From: CAYLTX01 sp046545675
GTDB lineage: Bacteria > Myxococcota_A > Bradymonadia > Bradymonadales > Bradymonadaceae
Direction of reading: 5' to 3'
Length of the DNA stretch: 7,357 bases
Assembly: GCA_046545675.1 (NCBI GenBank)
Contig: JBKGZI010000317.1
Span: 1 to 7,357 of the forward strand
Each line of letters starts with the position of its first letter. Within the stretch, counting starts at the first letter, position 1. The notes under the pieces are model-generated. The model ran no database searches. It saw only the letters and a list, made by a program, of their open reading frames with translations, and was not told where the DNA came from. Made by a program: the position numbers and the translations under genes. Positions 1-6,835 of the stretch are shown piece after piece.

Positions 1-710
<710 letters not shown>

Positions 711-753
711 GATGTCCTCGGTTGTCAGGGGTCATTATGTCGTAGCGTGTGGA

Positions 754-783
754 ACTATAGGGACGCAGCAGGCATAATGTAAA
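754..783 (-). promoter_or_regulatory. Predicted sigma70-type promoter of acnA
   Basis: Reading the minus strand, TTTACA (783-778; five of six match TTGACA) is followed by 18 nt and then TATAGT (759-754; five of six match TATAAT). This places a transcription start near 747 and a leader of about 37 nt before the acnA ATG. The surrounding DNA is markedly richer in A/T than the coding regions. The prediction comes from consensus matching only. Its position next to the dyad at 798-826 fits an activator-controlled promoter. Confidence 0.6.
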
Positions 784-797
784 TTGATTGATGTTAT

Positions 798-826
798 TTC
801 GATGATAAGCTGCGCTTATCATCGAA
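798..826. promoter_or_regulatory. Perfect dyad, candidate LysR operator between acnA and lysR
   Basis: The 13-nt arm TTCGATGATAAGC (798-810) is followed by a 3-nt spacer and its exact reverse complement (814-826). Its core contains T806-N11-A818, the classic LysR-family half-site spacing, and also reads TAA-N7-TTA, the TNA-N7-TNA pattern described for CbbR-type regulators. The dyad centre (812) is about 65 bp upstream of the predicted acnA start site, where LysR regulators usually have their primary site. It could form a hairpin, but it lies between divergent genes and lacks a T tract, so a terminator is unlikely. That the neighbouring regulator binds it is inferred. Confidence 0.6.
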
Positions 827-833
827 GGTGGCA

Positions 834-901
834 GGGGTCCGGGGGTCCAGGGGTCCAGGTGGTACTGCAGGGGTTCAGGGGTCCGGGGGTCCAGGGGTCC
901 A
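834..901. repeat. Seven 8-bp G-rich tandem repeats in two clusters
   Basis: The unit is GGGGTCCA, with variants ending in G and one reading GGGGTTCA. Three units fill 834-857, a 12-nt spacer follows (858-869), and four units fill 870-901. The 26-bp stretch 834-859 recurs exactly at 878-903, so the block looks like a duplication of a smaller array. The second cluster has four GGGG runs separated by 4-nt loops (870-897), a G-quadruplex-type pattern on the lysR sense strand. The block ends 8 nt before the lysR Shine-Dalgarno. An 8-bp period argues against coding. It may alternatively be a dispersed minisatellite family of this genome. Confidence 0.9.
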
Positions 902-909
902 GGGAAAGC

Positions 910-914
910 GGAGG
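910..914 (+). promoter_or_regulatory. Shine-Dalgarno site of the LysR gene
   Basis: GGAGG sits 5 nt before the ATG at 920, a near-ideal arrangement that fixes this start. It lies immediately after the G-rich repeat block, so any structure formed by those repeats in the mRNA would be close enough to affect ribosome access. That effect is inferred. Confidence 0.8.
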
Positions 915-919
915 TTGTT

Positions 920-1804
920 ATGGATCTGAGTCAGTTGGAGACATTCTTGGCGATTGCGCGTGAGGGGCATATGACGCGGGCGGCCAAACAGTTGCATCTG
1001 ACGCAGCCGGCGGTCAGTGCGCAGTTGGCGCGGCTCGAGGACGAGCTCGGCCAGAAGCTCTTCGACCGCACGCCCACCGGCATGGTGCTGACCGAGGCGG
1101 GCGAGACCTTTCGGGGCTATGTGGAGGAGGCCCTGTCGCGGCTCGAGGATGGCCGCATCGCGCTCGACCAGCTCATCGGCCTGCAGCGCGGGGCGCTGGC
1201 CGTCGGCGGGGGCGCGACGGCGACGACCTATCTGCTGCCGCAGATCTTGGGGCCCTTCCACGCCCAAAAGCCGGGCATTCGATTCTTCGTGCGCGAGCAG
1301 TCCAGCCAGCAGTCGATCGAGGACGTGCTCAGCGGCGAGTTGGATCTGGGGATCGTGACGCTGCCGGTCAAGCCGGCTGCGGAGAATAGCGCGGCGGTCT
1401 CCAAGCTCGAGGTCGAGCCGTGGGTCGAGGACGAGCTGCGGCTGATCGTACCGCCCGACCACCCCTTAAACGCCCAGAAGAGCTTCGAGTGGACCGAGCT
1501 CGACGGCCTGCCTCTGGTGCTCTTCGAGGCCGGCTCCGCGGTGCGCGGCATCATCGACCGACGCATCGACGAGGCCCAGATCGGCGTCGACATCGTCATG
1601 GAGCTTCGCGCCATCGAGTCCATCAAGCAGATGGTCGCCCAGGGCATCGGCGCCGGCTTCGTCAGCCAATTCGCGCTCTCCGGCCCCACCGAGGGGCTTC
1701 GCTGCGTCGAACAACCCATCCGCCGCCGGCTGGCGGCCATCTACCGCAAAGACCGCACCCAGAGCCCGGCGACCCGGGCGTTTTTGGAGATGATGCGAGA
1801 ATGA
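920..1804 (+). CDS. LysR-family transcriptional regulator, CysL/CbbR-like
   Basis: At 294 aa this is the normal length for a LysR-type regulator. Residues 3-62 form the winged helix-turn-helix, with the family signature AAKQLHLTQPAVSAQLARLE (21-40) and LFDRTPTGMVLTEAG (47-61). A linker helix covers about 64-88, and a two-lobed periplasmic-binding-protein-like effector domain runs from about 92 to the end. The segments DELRLIVPPDHPL (171-183), FEAGSAVRGIID (202-213) and MVAQGIGAGFVSQ (238-250) resemble the CysL/CbbR branch; the effector cannot be read from sequence. Such proteins usually bind DNA as tetramers and regulate a divergently transcribed neighbour, here acnA, probably through the dyad at 798-826. 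Autoregulation is likely from the shared intergenic region. A strong Shine-Dalgarno supports the start. It is convergent with the ompA-like gene, 63 bp away. Confidence 0.95.
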   Translation: MDLSQLETFLAIAREGHMTRAAKQLHLTQPAVSAQLARLEDELGQKLFDRTPTGMVLTEAGETFRGYVEEALSRLEDGRIALDQLIGLQRGALAVGGGATATTYLLPQILGPFHAQKPGIRFFVREQSSQQSIEDVLSGELDLGIVTLPVKPAAENSAAVSKLEVEPWVEDELRLIVPPDHPLNAQKSFEWTELDGLPLVLFEAGSAVRGIIDRRIDEAQIGVDIVMELRAIESIKQMVAQGIGAGFVSQFALSGPTEGLRCVEQPIRRRLAAIYRKDRTQSPATRAFLEMMRE

Positions 1805-1811
1805 TTGGGTT

Positions 1812-1861
1812 GGAGCCCTTGCGGAGCGGGGGATGCCCTCGGCTCCCAGCGCTAGAAGCGC
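1812..1861. terminator. Weak hairpins between convergent lysR and ompA-like genes
   Basis: Two inverted repeats lie in the 63-bp gap. GGAGCC (1812-1817) pairs with GGCTCC (1841-1846), and GCGCT (1849-1853) pairs with AGCGC (1857-1861) across a 3-nt loop. Either could help end transcription from both sides. Neither is followed by a T tract, so this is not a classic intrinsic terminator, and the region could equally be a short repeat element. Confidence 0.25.
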
Positions 1862-1867
1862 AGGCAC

Positions 1868-3655
1868 CTATTCCTCGTCATCCTGCTCGAGGATATTGAA
1901 CTCCACACGCCGGTTCTGACTGCGCGACTCGTCGCTATCACCCTCGGCGATCGGCTCACTCGAGCCGTAGCCCTTGGCGACCAGGCGCGCCTCGTCGATG
2001 TCCGACTCTTTGACCAAGAAGGCTTTGACCGCGCGGGCGCGAGCCTCCGAGAGGCGCTCGTTATACTCGCCGCCGCCCTGGTTGTCGGTGTGGCCGCCGA
2101 TCTCGACGGTGTCGATATCCGGGTTGGTGCGCAGCACCAGGCCGACCTGCTCGAGCAGCTCGTGTGACTCGGGCTTGATGACCGCCTTGTCGCTCTCGAA
2201 GAAGACGCGCTCGGTGATCTCGATGCGCTCGTCGGTGCGGGTGGCCTTCTCCTCTTCGGGCGGGCAGCCGTCGTCTTCCTCCAGGCCCGGCTTGTCGGGA
2301 CACTCGTCTTCGACGTCGGGGATGCCGTCGCGGTCATTGTCGGTGTCGGGGCAGCCGTCGTCGTCCTCGAAGCCGTCGAGATCTTCGGGCGTCTCGGGGC
2401 ATAGGTCGTCGGAATTGGGGATGCCGTCGCCGTCGGTGTCGGCGCCGTCTGCGACCGGCTCATCCTCACCTGTCTCCTCCTCACCTGTCTCCTCCTCACT
2501 TGTCTCCTCGTCGACGGGCTCTCCCTCACCGGGCTCGGCCGGCTCCGATGGCTCGTCGGTGGGGCAGCCGTCATTGTCGGGATCACCGGGCTCCATCGGA
2601 CAGCGGTCCTCCTCGTCGGGGACGCCGTCTCCATCGTTGTCCGGATCGGGGCAGCCGTCCATGTCCTGGAAGCCGTCGAGATCTTCGGGCTCGTTGGGAC
2701 ATTCGTCCTGGTAATCGACGATGCCGTCGTCGTCGGCGTCGAGATCCATCATGGCGTAGCGAAGGCCGATGAAAGCGCGGAATTCGGGCGCGCCCACACC
2801 GCCGACCAGGCCGCCGCCGGCGCCGGCAGACACCGAAAAGCCGGTATCCGAGACGACCTTGGCGCCCAAGATGCCTTCGACCGGAGTCTGGTCGCCGTCG
2901 AAGGGGTCGTCGAACTCGGAGCGGCCGTAGAGCTCGCCGCCGAGGCGCAACAGCCCGTTCAAGAAATCCGCTTCGGCGCCCAGGCCCCACTCCACACGCT
3001 CGCCGAGGTCGACGTTTCGAACGGCGACGTCTTCGCGGATGCGCATGCCCAGGTTGGCCGCCAGCGTCACGTTTTCGATACGGTAGTCGGCGATGACGCC
3101 CGGCGCGACCTGCACCCCGGGGTTGCCGACCAACGCCTCGGAACGCCCGGTGGGCAAGGCGAGCTCCAAGCCACCAGCCAGCCCCACTCCGAAGCGGTCG
3201 CGCGGCAAGATCTCCAATTTGGAGTCGACCACCAGGTCGCCGATGACGCCGTTTTCGACGTCGCTGGCCTCGTCGCCGTCGTTGACGAAGTATACCGGCA
3301 TGCCCACGTCGACCTGCAGGATGTCGAGCACGCCGAGTCCCAACATGACGTGCATCGCCAATTGCTGGTCGACGATGGCGACCGTCTCCGAGCCGTCATC
3401 GGGCTCGAAGACCAGCGGCTCGCTGGCGTAATTGAGCACGAAGCCGCCGGTGGGCTCGAGGTGTCCGAGGACGCCGGAGGTCTCGACCGTAAAGATCGAA
3501 TATGGCCCGGCCGCCGGACGGAAGGTCTGGGTGTCGAACTCCAGTGGTTCTTGCGCCACGGCGTTCGTGGCGAGAAGAAGCCCCATGATGATTACCGCGA
3601 TCGGAGCGACAAACGTACTGACACCCCGCCGACCTACCCATTCATTCGACATCAT
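1868..3655 (-). CDS. OmpA-family outer-membrane protein with TSP3 calcium-binding repeats
   Basis: This is a 595-aa exported protein that probably links the outer membrane to peptidoglycan. Residues 1-34 are a signal peptide (hydrophobic 17-30, cleavage likely after NAVA). Residues 45-305 are rich in alternating glycine and hydrophobic residues, as in an outer-membrane beta-barrel. Residues 304-468 hold Asp-rich TSP3-type repeats ending in CP, such as DADDDGIVDYQDECP, which bind calcium in known proteins. They are split by an acidic Pro/Glu linker (about 366-405). Residues 478-588 are the OmpA C-terminal domain with GHTDNQGGGEYNERLSEARA (521-540). D524 and R539 align with the E. coli OmpA diaminopimelate-binding Asp and Arg. 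The start is MM: GGAG at 3660-3663 is 4 nt from the first ATG and 7 nt from the second (3652), which fits better. No exact family name can be given. Confidence 0.93.
   Translation of the reverse strand: MMSNEWVGRRGVSTFVAPIAVIIMGLLLATNAVAQEPLEFDTQTFRPAAGPYSIFTVETSGVLGHLEPTGGFVLNYASEPLVFEPDDGSETVAIVDQQLAMHVMLGLGVLDILQVDVGMPVYFVNDGDEASDVENGVIGDLVVDSKLEILPRDRFGVGLAGGLELALPTGRSEALVGNPGVQVAPGVIADYRIENVTLAANLGMRIREDVAVRNVDLGERVEWGLGAEADFLNGLLRLGGELYGRSEFDDPFDGDQTPVEGILGAKVVSDTGFSVSAGAGGGLVGGVGAPEFRAFIGLRYAMMDLDADDDGIVDYQDECPNEPEDLDGFQDMDGCPDPDNDGDGVPDEEDRCPMEPGDPDNDGCPTDEPSEPAEPGEGEPVDEETSEEETGEEETGEDEPVADGADTDGDGIPNSDDLCPETPEDLDGFEDDDGCPDTDNDRDGIPDVEDECPDKPGLEEDDGCPPEEEKATRTDERIEITERVFFESDKAVIKPESHELLEQVGLVLRTNPDIDTVEIGGHTDNQGGGEYNERLSEARARAVKAFLVKESDIDEARLVAKGYGSSEPIAEGDSDESRSQNRRVEFNILEQDDEE
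2465..2509. repeat. Three 15-bp in-frame tandem repeats inside the ompA-like gene
   Basis: The plus-strand unit CTCACCTGTCTCCTC occurs exactly twice (2465-2479, 2480-2494) and a third time with one change (2495-2509). On the coding strand it encodes EETSE-EETGE-EETGE, residues 383-397, in the acidic linker between the TSP3 groups. Each unit is five codons, so gain or loss of copies by slippage would change linker length without breaking the frame. Length variation between strains is inferred. Confidence 0.9.
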
Positions 3656-3666
3656 CCTGCTCCCAT

Positions 3667-3686
3667 TTAATGCATCTTAATGCATC
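3667..3686. repeat. 10-bp tandem repeat in the ompA-like leader
   Basis: TTAATGCATC occurs twice head to tail (3667-3676 and 3677-3686), each copy containing the palindrome ATGCAT. The repeat ends 2 nt upstream of the Shine-Dalgarno (3660-3664) of the ompA-like gene. Copies one helical turn apart could be a protein-binding site on one DNA face. On the minus strand each also reads ATG-CAT-TAA. No regulator is identified. Confidence 0.85.
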
Positions 3687-3798
3687 CGGTGGCGCGACCC
3701 ACGCCGCTCGACTCCGTCGCCCTCTACCATCGAGCAAGCGCACCTAAAACGCAAATTCTCCGGGTGGAATTATCCCACGCGTCTTTGGTTTGTGTATC

Positions 3799-3827
3799 TT
3801 GACAGGCTCACACGCCTTGCCTATAAA
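3799..3827 (+). promoter_or_regulatory. Consensus sigma70-type promoter of tRNA-Thr
   Basis: TTGACA (3799-3804) matches the -35 consensus exactly, followed by a 17-nt spacer and TATAAA (3822-3827), one base off the -10 consensus. The predicted start near 3834 lies about 15 nt upstream of the mature tRNA 5' end, leaving a short leader for RNase P. Strong promoters of this kind are usual for stable RNA genes. No full GC-rich discriminator typical of stringent control is obvious, although CCGC follows the -10 element. Confidence 0.8.
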
Positions 3828-3848
3828 CCGCTTCCCGATTCAGGGAAT

Positions 3849-3922
3849 GCCAACGTAGCTCAGCCCGGTAGAGCAGCTCACTCGTAATGAGCAGGTCGAT
3901 GGTTCGAATCCATTCGTTGGCT
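3849..3922 (+). tRNA. tRNA-Thr, anticodon CGT (reads ACG)
   Basis: The 74-nt sequence folds as a complete cloverleaf. The acceptor stem GCCAACG (3849-3855) pairs with CGTTGGC (3915-3921), with U as discriminator (3922). The D stem is GCTC/GAGC (3858-3861, 3871-3874). The anticodon stem GCTCA/TGAGC (3876-3880, 3888-3892) encloses the loop CTCGTAA, giving anticodon CGT at 3883-3885. The T stem GATGG/CCATT has one G-U pair and encloses TTCGAAT (3903-3909). CCA is not encoded, so the 3' end must be completed by nucleotidyltransferase. It has its own promoter and is a lone tRNA. The 29-nt gap before the convergent lipoprotein gene shows no clear terminator. Confidence 0.95.
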
Positions 3923-3951
3923 TATGTGTACAACGTCACTTTGCGGCTGAC

Positions 3952-4602
3952 CTAGTCCTGCTCGCACTCGTTGTCTCGCGAGGGCTCACGAGTGCATTCG
4001 GACTCTTGGGGCTCCGGGCCGTGCTCGCGCAGGCACCCATCCTCGCAGCTACTATCCATGCCGCAATTGTCCAGACAAGACATCAACTGCATGGGCTCGC
4101 CAATACAAATCTTCGCGTCAACCGCGCTGGGGCAGCTATAGTAGGCGCCGTTGATACAGCAGCGGGCTGAGGTTTCGGCGCCGCCGCTCGATGAGCCCCC
4201 GGAGTCGGAAGCCCCGTTCGTCTGAGTTGAACCAGCGCTGGCTTGGCCCGGATCCGAGCAGCTAATATCGCCGCCTGCGGACATACTGCAGCTTCCCTCC
4301 GGGGTGGACGCACAGTTGAAAGTACCGTTCGATCCCATCATACAATGATACCCACAGGTTTGCGTGCCGTCGGAGTTGAGCTTGCACTCTCGTTGCGGGC
4401 TCGCCTCCGCCGTGCTGCCAGATGAGGTCGTCTCCTGGGCAGGTTCCGATGCTGTCTCCTCGGCCGGTTCATCACCGGACATGGACTTCAGGGCGGCATT
4501 GGTCAGCGGAATCACGCAGGCCTGCAGGCCCAACGAGATGAACGCGAGGACCAAAAAGAGGCAGATACGGCGGTAGGACTCACTATCGAAAAACCGTGGC
4601 AT
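3952..4602 (-). CDS. Cysteine-rich lipoprotein, function unknown
   Basis: This is a 216-aa secreted lipoprotein of no recognised function. A hydrophobic signal (about 12-28) ends in the lipobox LQAC with the lipidated Cys at 29. The +2 residue is Val, not Asp, which under the E. coli Lol rule suggests the outer membrane. A Ser/Thr/Glu-rich linker (41-71) leads to a first module (73-118) with the pattern C-x9-C-x3-C-x9-C-x7-C-x9-C and the segment TPEGSCSMSAGGDISCSDP. A second flexible linker (119-146) leads to a module (148-190) opening CCINGAYYSCPS and ending in closely spaced cysteines. The mature part has 16 other cysteines, suggesting disulfides. Similar GY-x-C...CA-x-TP-x-G-x-C...C-x-DP segments occur in uncharacterised proteobacterial proteins, from memory. 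The Shine-Dalgarno before the ATG at 4602 is weak (CGGAA). Confidence 0.85.
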   Translation of the reverse strand: MPRFFDSESYRRICLFLVLAFISLGLQACVIPLTNAALKSMSGDEPAEETASEPAQETTSSGSTAEASPQRECKLNSDGTQTCGYHCMMGSNGTFNCASTPEGSCSMSAGGDISCSDPGQASAGSTQTNGASDSGGSSSGGAETSARCCINGAYYSCPSAVDAKICIGEPMQLMSCLDNCGMDSSCEDGCLREHGPEPQESECTREPSRDNECEQD

Positions 4603-4838
4603 GGATGGATTCCGGGTGCAGAGAAATCACGGGGCAGAAATGACCCCAGGTCAAATAATCACATTTATATGCCGGACGAGTTGGCGCTACAATTTCAGAG
4701 CGTGCTCGGTCCGTATGCGGGGCAGACGTTGACTAGGTGGCATATATTCAACCGCTACTTGCGATGGACTCCGAGTATGGCGAGGAGCATCGCATCCTGT
4801 CCGACCACTAGCAATGCAGCCGCCGGGAGATCCGCTCG
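4603..4838. other. Divergent intergenic region between lipoprotein and kinase genes
   Basis: This 236-bp stretch must carry the promoters of both flanking genes, but I cannot assign either with confidence. It holds a 13-bp palindrome, TGACC-CCA-GGTCA (4641-4653), and an A/T-rich patch (4652-4670). TTGACT (4729-4734) and TATATT (4743-4748) occur but are only 8 nt apart, too close for a sigma70 promoter. A 57-codon ORF (4669-4842, plus) runs through the region and its TGA overlaps the kinase start as ATGA. It lacks a Shine-Dalgarno and has weaker GC3 bias than the neighbours, so it is not called as a gene. Confidence 0.5.
4825..4830 (+). promoter_or_regulatory. Shine-Dalgarno site of the hybrid kinase
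   Basis: GGGAGA lies 8 nt before the ATG at 4839 and supports that start. The PAS domain begins only a few residues later, so no earlier start is needed. Confidence 0.65.
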
Positions 4839-6794
4839 ATGAGCCGCGACATTATTGATTGCGACAGCGCAAATTTCACCGCCACGATCGTCGACGCCAT
4901 CAACGAAGGTGTGGCCGTCTATGATCGGCAGCTGCGATATGCGTTCGTCAGCCCGTTCTTCGAGCGCGCCTCGGGGTTTTCATCGGATGAGCTCGTCGGC
5001 CGCAAAGTCACCGAGGTGTTTCCGCATTTGCTTCGCGAGCGATGGCAAGAAGCGGTCCGACGGGCCCTCGACGGAGAGACCGTCGAGTCGACGGATCGCA
5101 AGTGGAAGTTCTCCCGCCGAGACGAGCCGATTTGGATACGCACCACCTACGGCCCGTTCAAAAATGCCGACGGCGAAATCATCGGCGTGCTGGCCGTGGT
5201 GCGCGACGTCACCGAGCGCAAACGTGCCGAAGAAGCCCAGCTCCAACTCGCCCGGGAAGAGGCCCAACACGCTCAGGCGAAGATCGCCCGCCAGCAAACC
5301 CTCCGGCTGCTCGACAGCATCGGAGACCCGTTTCTGGCCGTCGACGCCGATTGGAAGGTCACCTACATCAATGAGAAAGCCGCCTCCTATTGGTCGATCT
5401 CTCGCGACGACTTGATCGACAAATGCCTGTGGGATGTCTTCCCCGCCGACGAGGCCGCCGATCTCCGCGACGCCCTCGACAGGGCCCTGCGTCACCGCGA
5501 GCGCACCACATTCGAGACCGTCTCGGTCGTCACCGATCGATGGCTGGAGGTCAGCGCCTTTCCCTTCGAGGACGGTCTGTCCATTTATTTTCGGGATATC
5601 CAACCACGAAAAGACGCCGAGAAAGCCCGGGAGCGCTACGAACGAAGCCTCGTCGTCGCCAAGCGCAAGGCCGAGGAAATGGAGCAGCTCAAATCGAGCA
5701 TGCTCGCCAATATGAGCCACGAGATCCGCACGCCGCTGACCAGCATCATCCTCCAGGCCGAGTTACTCCGCCGACAACTCGACGATATCCATCACGAAGA
5801 TATCGCCCGACTGGTTCGCTCGAGCCAACGCCTCGGCGAGACCATCGATTCGGTGCTGACACTGGCCAAAATCGAGAGCAAAACGCTGGCCCTCGAGCCT
5901 CGGCCTATCGACTTGGCTGCCGAGGTCTCCCACGTCGTCGATGAGTTGGAACCACTCGCCGCACAAAAGAATGTGCCCGTTCACTTCAACGCGGCCGAGA
6001 CCACCCACGAACACATCTGTCTCGACGCCACGGCCATTCGCCGTATCGTCACCAATTTGGTCGACAACGCCATCAAGTTTACCGACGACGGTGAAGTCAG
6101 CGTGAGCGTTCGACAAGATGAACAGCGCGCCCGCATCGAAGTACGGGACACCGGAATTGGCATATCCGAGTCGATGCTCGCCAATCTCTTCGAGCCTTTC
6201 AAACAGGCATCCATGGGATTGTCGCGCAAATACGAGGGCAGCGGCCTCGGCCTCGCGGTGGTCAAAGAGCTCGTCGAGATATTGGGCGGCGATATCGAGG
6301 TGAGCAGTGAACGAGGCGTTGGAAGCTGCTTCCGGGTGTCTCTACCTGTCATCTACAACGACGGCGAGGACGGAGACGGTGGTGAGTTGGACGCGCCTCC
6401 CCCATCGACCCCCTCCGGGGTTGAGGTCGAGCTTCCCGTCCTGATCGTCGACGATAACACGACGATATGTGACCTGATCGCGTCTTTCTTATCTCCTCGC
6501 ACCGCGCATATCGCGCATACGGCCGAAGACGCCCTGGAGCTTGTCGAAAAAAACCGCTACGCGGCGATCCTGATGGATATCAGCCTCCCGAAGCTCGATG
6601 GCGTTCAGGCCCTCAAAGAGCTGCGGTCGATGAAAGGTGATGCCTCTCCGCCGGTCATCGCGATGACCGGACATGCGCTGCCGGGCGATCAGCAACGATT
6701 TTTGTCCGAAGGCTTCGACGCATATATGGCCAAGCCGTTCTCACCCGACGCGCTGACGAAGAAGCTCGACGCACTTCTCCAACACACCTCCTGA
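4839..6794 (+). CDS. Hybrid sensor histidine kinase, PAS-PAS-HisKA-HATPase-REC
   Basis: This 651-aa protein autophosphorylates on histidine and passes phosphate to its own receiver domain. No membrane segment is visible, so it is probably cytoplasmic. Domains in order: PAS (about 13-127, ending GVLAVVRDVTERK), a coiled-coil linker (128-155), a second PAS (156-258, ending YFRDIQPRK), a coiled coil (259-288), HisKA with the H-box SHEIRTPL (phospho-His294), HATPase_c with N-box NLVDNAIKF (406-414), G1 DTGIGI (437-442), F-box region FEPFKQ and G2 GSGLGL (467-472), then an acidic/proline linker (507-530). The receiver (533-648) carries acidic D538/D539, phosphoacceptor D580, T610 and K632, all as expected. 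All catalytic residues are intact. The signal sensed is unknown. No response regulator or phosphotransfer protein is adjacent, so it is an orphan. It is convergent with the next gene. Confidence 0.95.
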   Translation: MSRDIIDCDSANFTATIVDAINEGVAVYDRQLRYAFVSPFFERASGFSSDELVGRKVTEVFPHLLRERWQEAVRRALDGETVESTDRKWKFSRRDEPIWIRTTYGPFKNADGEIIGVLAVVRDVTERKRAEEAQLQLAREEAQHAQAKIARQQTLRLLDSIGDPFLAVDADWKVTYINEKAASYWSISRDDLIDKCLWDVFPADEAADLRDALDRALRHRERTTFETVSVVTDRWLEVSAFPFEDGLSIYFRDIQPRKDAEKARERYERSLVVAKRKAEEMEQLKSSMLANMSHEIRTPLTSIILQAELLRRQLDDIHHEDIARLVRSSQRLGETIDSVLTLAKIESKTLALEPRPIDLAAEVSHVVDELEPLAAQKNVPVHFNAAETTHEHICLDATAIRRIVTNLVDNAIKFTDDGEVSVSVRQDEQRARIEVRDTGIGISESMLANLFEPFKQASMGLSRKYEGSGLGLAVVKELVEILGGDIEVSSERGVGSCFRVSLPVIYNDGEDGDGGELDAPPPSTPSGVEVELPVLIVDDNTTICDLIASFLSPRTAHIAHTAEDALELVEKNRYAAILMDISLPKLDGVQALKELRSMKGDASPPVIAMTGHALPGDQQRFLSEGFDAYMAKPFSPDALTKKLDALLQHTS

Positions 6795-6812
6795 ACTCGA
6801 TTACTGTCACGA

Positions 6813-6835
6813 AGGCGCCTCGCTCACCGGCGCCT
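6813..6835. terminator. Inverted repeat between convergent genes, possible two-way terminator
   Basis: AGGCGCC (6813-6819) pairs perfectly with GGCGCCT (6829-6835) across a 9-nt loop, in the 39-bp gap between the kinase and the minus-strand gene. The stem begins 18 nt after the kinase stop and overlaps the stop codon of the minus-strand gene. Neither side has a proper T tract, so intrinsic termination is only suggested. Confidence 0.35.

Noticed and set aside
798..826. Dyad as an intrinsic terminator
   Set aside because: It lies between divergent genes, upstream of both starts, and has no following T tract; an operator role fits better.
834..901. CRISPR-like array
   Set aside because: Units are 8 bp and contiguous with no unique spacers of CRISPR size; it is a minisatellite-type repeat.
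875..1867. Minus-strand ORFs of 195, 170 and 133 aa across lysR
   Set aside because: They overlap an intact LysR gene, look like no known protein and are codon-bias shadows.
1852..2990. Other-frame ORFs across the ompA-like gene, Ser/Pro/Arg-rich, up to 260 aa
   Set aside because: Their low-complexity composition mirrors the Asp/Gly/Glu-rich repeats of the true frame; no independent start signals.
3849..3922. tRNA-Thr as an integration site for a mobile element
   Set aside because: No integrase gene and no repeated copy of the tRNA 3' end is visible in the window.
4729..4748. TTGACT and TATATT as a kinase promoter
   Set aside because: The two elements are only 8 nt apart, incompatible with a sigma70 promoter.
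4980..5720. Minus-strand 246-aa ORF opposite the kinase
   Set aside because: It lies antisense to the PAS domains of an intact kinase; no recognisable domain or ribosome site.
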